64,000 bases of DNA from Phlyctochytrium arcticum (Eukaryota; Chytridiomycota; Chytridiomycetes; Chytridiales; Chytridiaceae): NCBI GenBank assembly GCA_025602905.1, contig JAHLKI010000001.1, positions 1,984,001-2,048,000 of the forward strand, in the 5' to 3' direction. A program made the position numbers and the translations under genes. Below are positions 1 to 11,497 of the stretch, piece by piece. The notes beneath the pieces are model-generated. The model did no database searches and was not told where the DNA came from. It worked only from the letters and a program-made list of their open reading frames with translations. Position 1 is the stretch's first letter; each line of letters opens with the position of its first letter.

Positions 1-848
1 GAAACTGTCCCCAAGAGTCAATCGCCTGTGGATATCTGCTGTACGCTTGAAGATTAAAAGCAGTTCTTTTTCTTGTGCTAACAGTATATACCGCTTCTGT
101 CCAGGTCATCAAATCAAGAAGGAGATTATATCCAAGTTAAGCAACAAAGATATTGACGTATCTTGGTATCACAGACGGGTACGATATTTTCGACAACGCC
201 CTCCAGGACCTGCAAATAATTCAGATCATTAGTCCACCAATATGCCTAAACCTGCCGCACCAGTAAAGAAGATGGAGCACCCTCAAAACAAAGCCAATCT
301 TCACCAATTGCACGAGTATCAACGGGAAATAGATAGGTAATAAGAGAAGAATCTCGATCAGTTTCTATCAGTCTGAACTAAATGGTTGGCAGGCTTTTAG
401 TCGAACAGGAAAGTTGGAATCAGATTAGAAAACAAGAAAAATCCATCCGCCGGCGTCTGTTGGTCGATGAGGAACGCTTTTTTCAGGAAGTACAACAAAG
501 AGAGACAGCCCTGCCACTGGACGCGCCAGATATCGAGATTCTGAACAAGTACATGGATAACAAAAGCCAGGCCAGTAGCACATGGATGCTGGAGAAACAG
601 GCGGCATTTCTTGTGGAGGTCAGTCCTCGGTCTCCGGGTTTTATATACAAATGTCTGAACCCATTTCTTCACAGTTACAAAATGCAATTCAAAGTTGGCA
701 GCACTTGGCAGTGTTCCATCGCCGGGTTCAGCACTTTGCCAGTGACGTTTTCGAAAAGGCTCTTCTGGAAGAAGAGCGCACCAAAAGCCACCCGAGATTT
801 GACCCGATTGACGTCCTCCGATTGCTTTCCAATGCGGACAAAATTTGA
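1..848 (+). CDS. DSN1: Kinetochore protein Dsn1/Mis13, 3' part (5' end outside window)
   Basis: Likely exons are about 105-178, 233-336, 393-618 and 675-848; they join in frame and end at TGA 846-848. The spliced product carries the fungal Dsn1 signature: a short helix ending in VSWYHR, then MEHPQNK, then a heptad-rich coil around LLVEQESW. Dsn1 is a subunit of the MIND/Mis12 complex, which links inner centromere chromatin to Ndc80 at the kinetochore. The domain that carries the name-giving motif lies in the C-terminal half of family members, so most of the N-terminal half is missing here. The intron upstream of 105 is uncertain: the same frame is open to base 1. The gene is convergent with the small minus-strand gene at 1064-1703. 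The identification rests on motif resemblance recalled from the family. Confidence 0.75.
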
Positions 849-1063
849 GAATTGTCTTTTTTGCTGGTGGAGAGCCATGCTGGAGTAGCCGTACGCGTAA
901 CGCGTCCCGTGAACTCGTGACGATCGCATACATAGCGGACATGGCGTACTCACGGAACAATTTTTGCGCACTCTCAAATAGGAACTACCATACGCAGAAA
1001 AACCAGGACTAGAACTAGCACAAGGGCGAGCCATATGCTGCTTGTTCTCCCCTGATAATAATG

Positions 1064-1703
1064 TCAATGCTTGGTGAACATGCTTAACCCAAGCAATCGT
1101 ACCGTTGGTTGTCCGTCTTTCTCGTTTGATGGCATAGGCATGCTTTCCATTTGGGCCTCTTTAATCAATTTCAGACTTTTCGTGCACGCTGAAATATTTA
1201 CTTGACATCGTGGTAACCGCTCTTCTATTGCCTTTACATCGTTCAAGTTTTCGCGAAGCGTGCTCGATATTGGATCGTAAAAATTCTGTAAAGAACTTTC
1301 GGGGTCAGACATTTGGCAACATTGACCATTCGGGCATCTTCATATTTACCGTAATCGACTTAAGCAAATCTTTGGAACTGAGCTGAACAGCGCTACTCGA
1401 AGTAGATAGCTGAATGATGTCTTCAACGCTCTTCCGTAATGACTGGCAGCAGCCCAGTACCATCAGGGTCGAAGACTCAGGGCCCTGGGAGGAATCCAAG
1501 CACCAGCGCAGCTGTTCTTGCTTCATCCTCAACTCATTCGAAAGCTTTCGTAAACGGAGTAATAGGTTGCTCAAGTCGGTGGTCTTATCGAAACAAGGCG
1601 AGTCCTCGGGAATAAACTTTTCGTGGGACGTTTCGTCTTGGAGAATATCAGAAGCGAGCGACGAAGGAGGAGATTCCGCATCGATGGAGTAAGCGGTCAG
1701 CAT
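1064..1703 (-). CDS. Uncharacterised 191-aa coiled-coil protein
   Basis: CDS complement(join(1064..1285,1350..1703)). The 64-nt intron 1286-1349 has a GTAAAT donor and TTTACAG acceptor and restores one frame; it is preferred over two separate ORFs because the upstream frame otherwise stops just past the donor. The ATG is at 1701-1703 and the TAA at 1064-1066. Residues about 45-110 form leucine-rich heptads (LLLRLRKLSNEL, then LRKSVEDIIQL), and a second helix-prone block follows the splice. No catalytic motif, signal peptide or membrane segment is visible. I do not recognise the family. It sits convergent to DSN1 and divergent from FCF2, with a 214-bp shared promoter. Size and coil content resemble small kinetochore or tethering subunits, but that is only an impression. 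Confidence 0.6.
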
Positions 1704-1917
1704 GCGGGCTACTGTATTGATGAATATTGGGGGTGGTGGGTCCGGGTGGGATTCAAGGTGGGATCTTGCTCATGGATCTTGCTCGTCTTATAGGCAGGGG
1801 TTTTGGGACACTGGTGGCTGGTGACTTGAGTTGTCGAACCTCATTTTTGAAATGTTTTTTGAAAATTTGTGGGAAGGTTGAACTTGAATCCTGAACATAA
1901 ACCCACAACGTTCGAAT

Positions 1918-2716
1918 ATGTCGCAACCAGCAAATATGGACTTGTCTCGTCTTCTCTCGGAAGCCACAAGGGCTTTGGAGGAGAATAAAGCGGCTCTTAT
2001 GTATGGCCCGCATGCCTTCACTATTAAACATGCACCGTTAACTTTTTTCTTGCTTTTTTAGTTCGCTCCAACAGCCTCTGCACACCCGAGCACGCATAGA
2101 CGAAATCACAATCGATCCAGAAAGTGGACGTGGAAGGAATTATCTTACTGAAAAGAGTCAGTATTCAGGAATACGCGCTCTTCCTACATCTCTTTGCAAG
2201 CTGGAGAAAGTCAAGGTCCACAAGAAGGAGCAGAGTGGGCCCGAGACGCTTCAGGAGTCATCAAGCACGTTTTCGCAGACGGCGAACGCATCCGGAGCAT
2301 CAAAGGTGTGATCAATTTTCCCATCAAAACTTGGAACAACTGAACTTACCTTTGAATAGGGTAAATCGGCCGGACCACAATGGTTCGACATGCAAGGGGC
2401 AGAACTTACTGAGGAAACCAAGAGGGACCTGCATGTTCTACAGTCTCGAGCGGTGTTAGACCCAAAGCGACATTACAAAAAAGGAACTATGAAAACTTTG
2501 CCAAAGATTTTTCAAATGGGAACATTGATTGAAGGGTCGACAGAAGGTCGCGCAGCAAGACTGACCAGGAAGGAACGGCAAAAGAATATCGTGGAGGAGT
2601 TGCTTGCTGACCGCAGCGCAACATCTTACTTCAAAAGGAAGTACAATGCTATACAAGAGACCAACAACAACATCACCCGCGCACGTAGTAAACGCGGTAA
2701 GAAGTGGAAGAAATAG
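1918..2716 (+). CDS. FCF2: rRNA-processing protein Fcf2 (TdIF2/DNTTIP2 family)
   Basis: CDS join(1918..2000,2062..2305,2360..2716), 227 aa; all junctions keep frame. The conserved Fcf2 domain occupies the last ~130 residues: WFDMQGAELTEE, LDPKRHYKK, LPKIFQMGTLIEG, RLTRKERQKN, EELLADR, and a lysine-rich tail KRGKKWKK. Fcf2 is an essential nucleolar factor of the early 18S rRNA (A0-A2 cleavage) pathway in yeast. The N-terminal ~100 residues are polar and poorly conserved, as is usual. The start ATG 1918 gives the only long frame entering exon 2. Intron 1 (2001-2061) ends in a T-rich acceptor; intron 2 (2306-2359) is 54 nt. Together with MDN1, RACK1 and RPS28 it adds to the ribosome theme of the window. 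Confidence 0.93.
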
Positions 2717-4311
2717 AAACTCGAAGGGCCCTTGTATTATAGTCCGACTCAAAATACAATGTTGTGTGAATGCATGAATATGCAACGACTACTACTGTTC
2801 TTGTGTTGGCCCTCCACTCTTTGATCCGGAGTGCTTATGGCTAGTCCAAACAACGCATTTGGTGCTCTCTCAATATAGCGGGGTCATGGTTAGACTTGAA
2901 TTCGGAATAGGAGACATCCCATCATCAACTTATAAGAAGTAATCCTGCAGGGCCAATCTAATACCTTCAGCCGATATCTCAACTTCTTGCTCCCCATCTC
3001 ATGTGCCGGATATAACTTGCAGGAGAGAGGGTGCCTCCTCACTGATCTGACGCTCAACATTGGAAAGGAGCATAGTCCCTTTTAAAGTACAAATGAAAAT
3101 TCTTGAATGGGCCCCTAAATAGCAGCATAGTATGCTACCAATTGATCGGTGGCGACAGGGGTGTTGTCGATTTTGTTGTGCTCCATATTGTCTTGAAGAA
3201 CAGGCAACAAGTTTTGATATTGGTCAGTCAACCCGGGATTTTGGCCAAATCATCCCTGGGAATTTAAATTCCGTCCATCCTGCGCCACATTCTCACACGG
3301 CTGCCATCCAGTGACCGTCGACGATTCGGCAGAATCTCTGGCCGCATATAGAGTACGTGACAGAGGATAAAGCTTCTTATTCATTGCCGAGGGCGTTTAC
3401 CTGCTGTCCTGTATATAAATACACACTATCGTGTCTACATCTTAACACTTCATGGGAAAGACTCTGGTAGCACGCGCATATAATACATGCTGAACCTGAA
3501 ACAAACAAAATTAGGGGCGAGTCAAATGTTCTGAACTGGCAAATGAGTTATCAGAGCAAAAACAAGCAGGAAGAACAAGAGGAGAAGGTGATTAATGAAA
3601 GAATTGCACAGAAATTGTTGTTGGGTCACTCGGAAAACTCCCATGTACCGTATAAAGCTACCCGGATGCAAACACGGAATGAGCAAGTATAATTCCTACA
3701 TGTGTCATTGTTTGACCTTGAATTTCGAGCCTTGGGGGAGCCTCGTGGAATTCGAATTGATCCCGTGTTCGCCGCCGTCGTAAACAGTGCTAAATACCCG
3801 CACTTTCGCACCTTCAACAGGGAAACTGAGAGTGCAAACCCAACAGTGAGACTGTGCGAGCCATAGCCGTAAAAGCGGAGGATTGTGTGGTGAAATATCC
3901 AGGCTAAACGGCCAGACCAGTGAGAATATATCACACTGAAAGATGTAGAAAGCTACAATTCTCTCGAATAATGCAAATAGGTTCAGAACCTCACACAGAT
4001 TGTCCGAAGGACAGCACACCAAGGGAAGGGTGGGAGTATTTCGAGATCAGAAGCAAAGGGTGATACTTCGTAGAAGATCGGGAAAAAGCTGGCACGAGAC
4101 ACAAGACAGGAAGCAAGAGGCAAGAGTACCGGTAGAATAATCAGCAGGAAATTTGACAAGTAGGGAAAGGGATAGAGAGAAGTTGAAAGAAGGACCAAAA
4201 ACGGGACAGAAGCAAAGACAGGCGCAAAAACACTTTAAGAACGGGACAGGTCACAAACGTTTCGCTTGAATGAGTTTTCTGATGATGATGTATAATTTAC
4301 TACAACTATAA
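2717..4311. other. Intergenic, 1.6 kb, no confident gene
   Basis: This holds the 3' flanks of FCF2 (+) and RCC1 (-), which converge here. Open frames on both strands are short, and I saw no chain of exons giving a recognisable protein. A minus-strand frame across 3705-4022 stays open but has no ATG (its first in-frame start-like codon is TTG); it could be a terminal exon of an unrecognised gene, with weak support. A-rich stretches near 4090-4250 are purine-biased on the plus strand. No tRNA or repeat was recognised. Confidence 0.5.
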
Positions 4312-6171
4312 CTATTGTAATTTTTTTGGCTGTAGTAGCAAAACTGAGTGCTGTCCGCCAGCACTAGCGGATATGATTTCACGACCCTTAAGGGGGACCT
4401 CGAAGGGTACTTCTTCGTCACCGCCGCCACTGTTAGCAAGCTGCCCCATATCGCCGTACCCCCAGGTGTAAAACTCGTTGGACCCTGCCGCTGAAGTCGC
4501 GCTTATCGCGAGCGAAAAGGATCCATTGGCACTGACCGAGGTAATATTCTCAAGCCCTGCAATTTGTTGTGGGGTGTCAAATCTTTCCGGAGTGCCCCCA
4601 ACTCCTAACTGGCCAGAATCGCCGCGTCCGAATGCGAAGACATGACCTTACAAAGCATCTATTAGTGGATGGAACGCATAGGTTAAAAACGCAAGTGTTG
4701 TTATCCAACCTTTCTTATCCAGTAGCAAGGTGTGATGTTCTCCGCCTACGATTTGTTGCACGCCATTTGTGTGATCAAGACTGTCAATTAACATGGGATC
4801 AGCTACCTCTCCCTCCGTTGGTCCCACGCCCAACTGTCCGTAGTTGTTTAATCCGTAAGCATAAACCCGCTCTGTGTCATGTACCAGGTAGGTACTATAG
4901 CCACCACAGTAAATTCGATTGAACGTGCGCTTGGCTCGACGACCAGGGGCACTGATGCCGCGAGGGTAGAAATTGATGGCCCGAGGGACCAAAGAGCCCT
5001 CTTTTGTGCGCCTAGACAAAACACGGTGACCCAGCTGTCCCTGTTCTCCCACACCCCAAGTAAACATTTTTCCTGTAACTCAATGAATACATATTTGCAC
5101 CAACAGAGACATTTTACGAAACTGACCTTCTTTACTCAACGCGACGAGATGATTGGCACCTGCGTCGATCTGTACAATGTGTTTTGGTAATTCCTTCATT
5201 AAAAAGGGACGGTCTTGAATTAAAATGCCGGGATAGAATCCAAAAATGCCGTTTGAACTGCGGAAGGTTCCCCAGGTGTACACTCTGTATATGGATGTCA
5301 GAGTTCTAAACAACCAAAAGAATAATTCTGAAGGTCTTACTGTCCATCAGAAGTCAGTGCAGCTGTGATCGAGTCACCGCACGCGACATCAACGACAACC
5401 TTATCGTCAAGGCCTTCGACGCGAGCGGGAACAGTCTCTTCGCCATCGCGCCCTAACGCTTTCTGGTCGTTACAACCCCAGCTGTACAGCTGGAAACAAG
5501 TAAGCTAGCTGCATTTCTCATCAAGCAAAAGCACCGCAAGTGACATACCTTGCCAGAGGCATCTATGGCAATGTTGTGCAGCCCACCAGCAACAACATGA
5601 ACAATATGTTTGTCTTTCAAATCTTGCAGAAGAGCTACTTTCTCTTTTTCAAATACGTCTGGACCTAGGCCTAGCTGGCCACAATCACCACTCCCTACAA
5701 CAAAAACCTCGCCCTCCTTCTTGAAGGGAAAGGGGATCGTAAAGGCAACTTGAAACGTAGCAGATTAGTAACGATCGAATCAGAATGGAATGAAATCTCG
5801 CATGTACCTGTTGATTTCGCTCGCTTCATTCTTGGCGGACTGACAAAGGGCTGGCCATTCATCTTGTGTTCGGATGGGGAGTTGGAACCATCAACCGGAG
5901 ACTCACTCCTGATATTTCTGCTTCGCTTCTTGCCCGGGGTCCCAATGTTACTCGCGTGTTGCTCTACATGATCGGTTGATGCCGCTTGGGTCCCCTGTTT
6001 CGCCAACTTCGCAGCTCGAACGGGGGATGACCTCTTTGATTTCGGACTATTGTCTTTGCTGGCCGGCTGGCTCCTACTTTTCGTTGGGCTGGCATCCTTG
6101 GAAACAGCTCCCTTGGATATGGGGGAGGTCTTGGCTTTACCAGCGGTACGGCGGGTGGAGGCACGGGGCAT
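4312..6171 (-). CDS. RCC1: RCC1 family Ran guanine-nucleotide exchange factor
   Basis: CDS complement(join(4312..4646,4710..5072,5127..5284,5341..5489,5549..5748,5808..6171)), 522 aa, five introns of 54-63 nt. Residues 1-120 are a basic, Ser/Pro/Lys-rich tail ([16 protein letters not shown] onward), the part that binds DNA and importin in RCC1 proteins. From about residue 130 there are seven RCC1 blades: [70 protein letters not shown] and [12 protein letters not shown], closing with GGQHSVLL. This chromatin-bound factor loads GTP on Ran and so sets the nuclear transport gradient (Srm1/Pim1 in yeasts). The length matches the fungal orthologues. It is transcribed divergently from RPN5. Confidence 0.95.
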
Positions 6172-6523
6172 TGCTATTGATGATACGCTTATCGAGGTTA
6201 GATGAGTAGGATGAAGCGGAAGCTTTATCGGGGGGTAGATGAACAGGATGAAGGGGAGGCTTTCATGCTATTTGTAGGCTCAAAAATTGGAAAATCGCCG
6301 ACACCCTTGAGGATCTGAGGGTTGTGGCACACTGTGTCGATCTGCCAGAGTGCGAGGATCAGAAAGTCTATATGCCCCGAAAAAACCAAATGAGATTCGC
6401 TGTGCCACTGTAGCCAGCAAGCGCCAGGCAGCACAGAGGCAGCAGGCAGCAACCACACGCGTCCTCACGTCAGACTTTCTGCAAAGACTCAAACTACAGA
6501 ACTGCCCTGTCAACATATCCATC
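6172..6523. promoter_or_regulatory. Divergent promoter between RCC1 and RPN5
   Basis: The 352 bp between the two start codons must hold both promoters. No TATA box stands out. I looked for the yeast proteasome control element and did not find an exact copy. Confidence 0.6.
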
Positions 6524-8489
6524 ATGGCCGAAGAAAAGATGCAAAAGGATTACTCGGAAACGTGCGACTCTCAGCTCCCTGCTATCGAGAAGTTGGCAGA
6601 GGTAGGCCATAGTGTCTACCGCCGATGCGAATGCCAACGGTCTAAACAAGTAGACTTTATACAGACAGGTAGCACAGCCGAAGCACTCGAGAAAATACTG
6701 GTGCTAGAAAAGCAAACGAGAGTGGTAAGATTCCTGCTGTTTACCTCCAGGGAAGAGTGTTGATGGATCTCCACGTACTTAGGCCGCCGATCTCGCATCA
6801 AACCGACGAGTTTTGATTACGGCAATGGAAATTTGCCGGCGTTCGAACGATTGGAAGCTTCTCAATGAGCACGTAGTTCTTTTGTCCAAGAAGCATGGAT
6901 TACTGAAGCAGGTAGAAACCCAGGCTTTTCACAGTCTCGAACGATGCCTGACCTGACCACGACCCAGGCCGTCACCAGTATGGTTCAGAAAGCTATGACA
7001 TATATTGATGAAACGCCGAGCGACACAATTAAGCTGGAGCTGATCGACACATTACGGGCAGTCACCGAAGGAAAAGTCCGTAGCGGTGACATCTATGACT
7101 GCGCAAGCATTTACTGATTTTCCCCCCAGATATTCGTTGAAGTGGAGCGTGCGCGACTCACACAGACTTTGGCTGCGATCAAGGAGAAAGAAGGCAATAT
7201 TGTAGAGGCCGCCGATATTCTTCAGGATGTCCATGTGAGGCCCACCGCTATGTCACTCTATTGTTTTGTTTTGAAGATGCTAATTCTCCAACTCAGGTAG
7301 AGACATTTGGTTCAATGGACAAGCGAGAAAAAACGACGTTCATCTTGGAGCAAATGCGATTATGTTTGGCAAAGAAAGATTTCCCACGTGTTCAAGTCAT
7401 CAGCCGCAAGATTAGCACGAAGCTATTCCAAAATTTAGAGTTCTCGGTTAGTCACTGTTGTGTCAAAAAATGCAGCTTGAAATAATAATCGGTATTCCTA
7501 GGATCTGAAAATTCGCTTTTACGAGCTCATGATCAAGTATGCGTTGCACGAGGGCCAATACCTGGACGCCTGCAAGTACTATCGAAATATCTATCAGACC
7601 CCAGAGATCCAGGACAACGAAGAGAAGAGATTAGAGGTATCAACTTCATTCTATACATTTCGTAGGGTTTGATCTAACGAAGGGATCCTTTCAGACGTTG
7701 CGATTTGTCATCTTTTTCGCCACCCTTGCTCCGTATAACAACGAACAGGCTGATCTACTCCACCGCATCAATGATGACAGCTTTTTGGTCAAAATCCCTC
7801 TGTACCGGTACATATCCATCAGGCGGCAGAGCTCACTGATGATCCAGTACTTACGCCCTTTCTAGAGAGTTCATCAAATGCTTCATTACCAATGAATTGA
7901 TGCGTTGGCCTAAAATGGAGGAGATCTACGGTCCACTCTGGCGAGAAAGCTTTGTTTTTGACACCAAGACCGAGGACGGACAAAAACGATTCAAGGAACT
8001 TCACAAGCGCGTGATTGAGCACGTAAGACCAATTCTTCCAGTCATATTTGACCATCGAACCTAACATATTTCCCTTCAGAACATCCGAGTTGTAGCGAAG
8101 TACTACACCCGAATTACCGTGAAACGCCTCACGCAATTGCTGGATCTCAATGTTTCTGTAAGAGCTACTGACTCGAGTTCGGAAATTTCCATTTTAACCA
8201 CTGAGCGTAGGAAACGGAGGAGTTTTTGTCCAACCTCGTTGTATCAAAGACAATCTGGGCAAGAATGGATCGTCCTGCGGGGGTCGTCACCTTTCAGCAC
8301 AGGAAGGATCCCAATACTGTTCTCAATGACTGGTCAACGAACATCAACTCCCTTTTGGATCTGTATGTTTGCGAAAAGCGCGAATCGAATTCGTCATTCA
8401 CTAATTTTCGCTGCAGAATTGTCAAAACTACCCATTTGATAACCAAGGAGGAAATGGTCAACAACAATGGAATCACGCAAGTTATATAA
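6524..8489 (+). CDS. RPN5: 26S proteasome lid subunit Rpn5 (PSMD12)
   Basis: Twelve exons: 6524-6601, 6665-6724, 6783-6911, 6968-7075, 7130-7234, 7297-7446, 7502-7636, 7695-7807, 7866-8022, 8080-8157, 8211-8362 and 8417-8489; 445 aa, the usual Rpn5 size. Family hallmarks appear in order: [83 protein letters not shown], and [18 protein letters not shown]. The last third is the PCI domain, including [20 protein letters not shown] and the C-terminal helix that enters the lid helical bundle. Rpn5 is a scaffold subunit contacting Rpn11 and the base. Intron boundaries are all GT-AG and phase-consistent. No frame damage was seen. Confidence 0.97.
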
Positions 8490-8743
8490 ATATGCAGCGC
8501 TTTGTACCAAAGTATATGTGAATGAAGATCTTGCAAAGTTGTACAATTGCAAACTCTGTTTCGAATTTTCGAGCGACACTCGCTGTGATGCAAGTTCCAA
8601 TCACTGTCCACACTAGTTCCTGCGGAAAACATACTCTTTGATGTGGAATGCAGATTGCTATTTGAGTAATTACAACACCAAATATACAGTAATGGACATG
8701 ATATACTGCATTAAGATGCGGTAAAGAACGCACAAGCAGGTGT

Positions 8744-10243
8744 CTAAGCTGATCGGGTAACCTGGTAGACACGGATGTTGTTGTCGGTGAAACCAGAGAA
8801 GAGAGTCTGACCATCAGCAGACCAGGCAATGGAGATACATTGGGGGGGAGTGGCCTTCTTGCCCAAGTCGGGGAACTCTTCGCGGAGCTCGTCAACGATA
8901 CTCTTGCTCTCCAAGTCCCAGATCTTGATTCCGGAACCGGTGGCAGCGCAGAGCCAGTATCGGTTGGGGCTGAAGCAAAGAGCGTTGATAACGTCGCCAG
9001 CGTCCAGGGAGTACAAGTGCTTGCCCTCGTTCAAGTCCCACAACATGGTGATGCCGTCCTTTCCACCGGTGGCGCACAGGGAACCGTCAGGAGAGATGGT
9101 AACGTTGTTGATGTATCCAGTGTGGCCGTAGTGGTTGGTCTTAAGCTTGCACTTGGTCAAGTCCCAAACCTAAAAAATTGTCTCAGATATATGTCACCAA
9201 ACAATGTACCAGAAAATCGAGTATGCGATTCCCGAGTGATTGTAGGCGCTCCTTACCTTGACGAGCTTGTCCCAGCCAGATGACACAATGACGGGGTTCA
9301 TTGGGTTGGGGGAGAATCGAACGCAAGAAACCCACTCAGAGTGACCGTCCTCAGTGATGTTGAACTTGCACTCTCCGAGGGTGTTCCACAACTTGATGGT
9401 CTTGTCACGCGAGCCAGAGACGATCTGACGGTTGTCTGGGGAGAAGGATACGGACAAAACATCGTTGGTGTGTCCGACGAAACGGCGGGTGGTGGTGCCG
9501 CTGTTCAAATCCCAGAGACGAAGGGTCTTGTCTTTAAATTTCACCTTTTAGACTAGCGCACCCACAAAGTCGATTGACCTCATACTGACCCCATGAAGCG
9601 GAGAGCGCGAATTGACCGTCAGAGGAGATGACAACGTCGGAAACGAAGTGGTTGTGGCCGGTAAGGGCACGGCGGGGAACTCCGTAAGCGTGCTCATCAC
9701 GGGTCAAGTGCCAGACAATGATGGTCTTGTCTGAAAGGAGGGAAATCGATATAAATGAAGTGTTCCGAGATTTGTGGGTCCATAGTCGTAAGTGTGGCCA
9801 ACCATCCATCCATCCGACCGTCCAATTCGTCAGACATCCGCATTGTGCGATTCATCCATCCATCCATCGTCGATAGCCTCTACTGTAATCGCAATATGTC
9901 TACATTCCAAAAGTCTTCCATAGAGCCGTTCGGTTCACCGGCACCCAGCGTAAATATACGCCAAATCTACATGCAAATTCTGCCAAAATGTCGAGATCTC
10001 CATACATACCTCGGGAAGCAGACAAGATCATGTCCGGAGACTCCGGAGTCGTGGCAATGGCGGTAACCCATCCACTGTGACCTGAGTAAAGCAATTCGCA
10101 AGAAGGCGAGGCAAAAGTTAGCAAAGTCCATACTCGCAGAAGTCAAATGCGCTGATGCCCGGAGTGGAAGCTCTGTAAGACAATAACGCCGCTTCAAAGT
10201 ACGTACCTTTAAGAGTCCCGCGAAGCGTAAGTGTGTCGGCCAT
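8744..10243 (-). CDS. CPC2: RACK1 orthologue (Cpc2/Asc1), 40S-associated WD-repeat protein
   Basis: CDS complement(join(8744..9169,9257..9531,9590..9730,10010..10081,10207..10243)), 316 aa, the normal RACK1 length. It is a seven-bladed WD propeller: [19 protein letters not shown], the HNHFVSDV blade, [61 protein letters not shown], and the last blade ending in [12 protein letters not shown]1 sits at the 40S head near the mRNA exit and couples kinases to translation. Four introns are present; intron 2 (9731-10009) is 279 nt, much longer than the window norm, and intron 1 is 125 nt. Yeast ASC1 hosts a snoRNA in its intron; I checked these introns for C and D boxes and found no convincing pair. 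Confidence 0.97.
9798..9874 (-). repeat. GATG-type short repeat inside RACK1 intron 2
   Basis: The intron holds two runs of the ATCC tetramer (plus-strand view) near 9798-9816 and 9850-9870, reading as GGATGGATGG on the transcribed strand. A similar run occurs in the RPS28 first intron. Confidence 0.75.
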
Positions 10244-11497
10244 GGTCGTCAATAGGCGTTCTCTCAAGGGTCACCTCGAAAATGGAACGGCAAGAAGGGA
10301 AGGACATTCACAATGCCAACCGGGCAGGTTTTTGCCTGACCAGCTCACGTGACCACTTTAGACTCCGGAAAGTCAACGCGACGATCGTAAACTTTGACTT
10401 GACTTTGGGATGCATTGCTTTCTGTATCTCAGCCGACACTCTGAAGCGTGACATTGGAGCGTTCATCTAGAAACAATCTAGCTACCTGGTGCGCGAGTTG
10501 CCTACCCAGGCCCGATCAAACTCTCGATGTCGACAATCCACACCGATTCGGAAAGTCGATGTTGTGCACCCACAGACAGACAATTCTCTGGACCGCAATT
10601 GCAATACATGAAGGACTTTATCTTTGTTTCTTTATTCTCAGAAGATTTGCTGGAGACGACCGGCATTTGTCTGCTCGTGCTCCAGACAAAATAGTTGGCA
10701 TTTCTCAATTTGGTTGAGATCCCGCCGCACAAATGACTCTAGATGATTGTGTACCTTCCGAAATCATCAGACATTTCAGATGCTTCGGGAATGATTCAAG
10801 AGATGAGGAAGAGGTATATGTGGTATGGACAGCCCGAAAGTGGTTAACGCAAGGACATCATGACTCTTCCCTTTCGTGTTTTGATGTTGTTCGTAAGGCG
10901 TTTTACGTTCTCTTTGCTTCTGCAAATTACTGGAAAGTTGTTGAATGGAACCATCATGAAGGTCTTCTCTGCTGAAACTCATTGTTGAGTGAACTATCAA
11001 TGCTCATTGGACAACAGTACTGTTAAACATGATTGGGCCCCCATTCTCCAGCCGTGTCTCGAGTATGATGGCCGTTGCCTCAATCCACTTATGCCCAGTA
11101 TTCCCAGAATCCCAATGAAATTTACGCTGCAAAAAAGCAAAACATGCGTGAAGTTGATATCATAGAGCGTGCGAAAAAGCAAACTCTCTGCCGCGCGTAT
11201 GTTTTTGGATACATGGCAAGTTGTCAGAACGCGTCGACAATCGCTGGCAAGAAAGCATGCAGGCAAGGAAGGAAGGGAAGAAAGCGTATGTGACACCATA
11301 TTCGACCAGGGACTCCAACAGTATGGCCGGACTGAAACATGGGCGCGATGACTTTCCTGATTCGCTGCATACACCGCTCAAAAAGATTCCGCCATGGCGT
11401 TTTTGGGGTCTACCCTGACGATTGAAGAGCCTCACTGTCTCGCACTTGTCCACAATAAAAATTTCTGTGTACTTTGGCAAGTTCTTTGACGCACGGG
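10244..11497. other. Intergenic, 1.25 kb, RACK1 promoter and unresolved sequence
   Basis: The left part is the RACK1 promoter, with the E-box at 10345 and GACTTTGG near 10400. The right part precedes the 1370-aa gene. Plus-strand frames at 10733-10975 (with ATG) and 11221-11418 look mildly protein-like, but I could not splice them to each other or to the downstream gene in frame. They may be part of a small unrecognised gene or chance. Confidence 0.4.
10345..10352. promoter_or_regulatory. TCACGTGA E-box upstream of RACK1
   Basis: A perfect palindromic TCACGTGA lies about 100 bp upstream of the RACK1 start codon. It matches the binding site of Cbf1-type bHLH factors, which are known regulators of ribosomal-protein genes in Candida albicans. 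Function here is inferred. Confidence 0.55.

Noticed and set aside
9731..10206. Intronic C/D snoRNA in RACK1, by analogy with yeast ASC1
   Set aside because: No C box (RTGATGA) paired with a D box (CTGA) and terminal stem was found in any of the four introns.
10733..11418. Possible small plus-strand gene upstream of the 1370-aa gene
   Set aside because: Exons could not be joined in frame to each other or to the downstream start at 11498; left as unresolved intergenic sequence.
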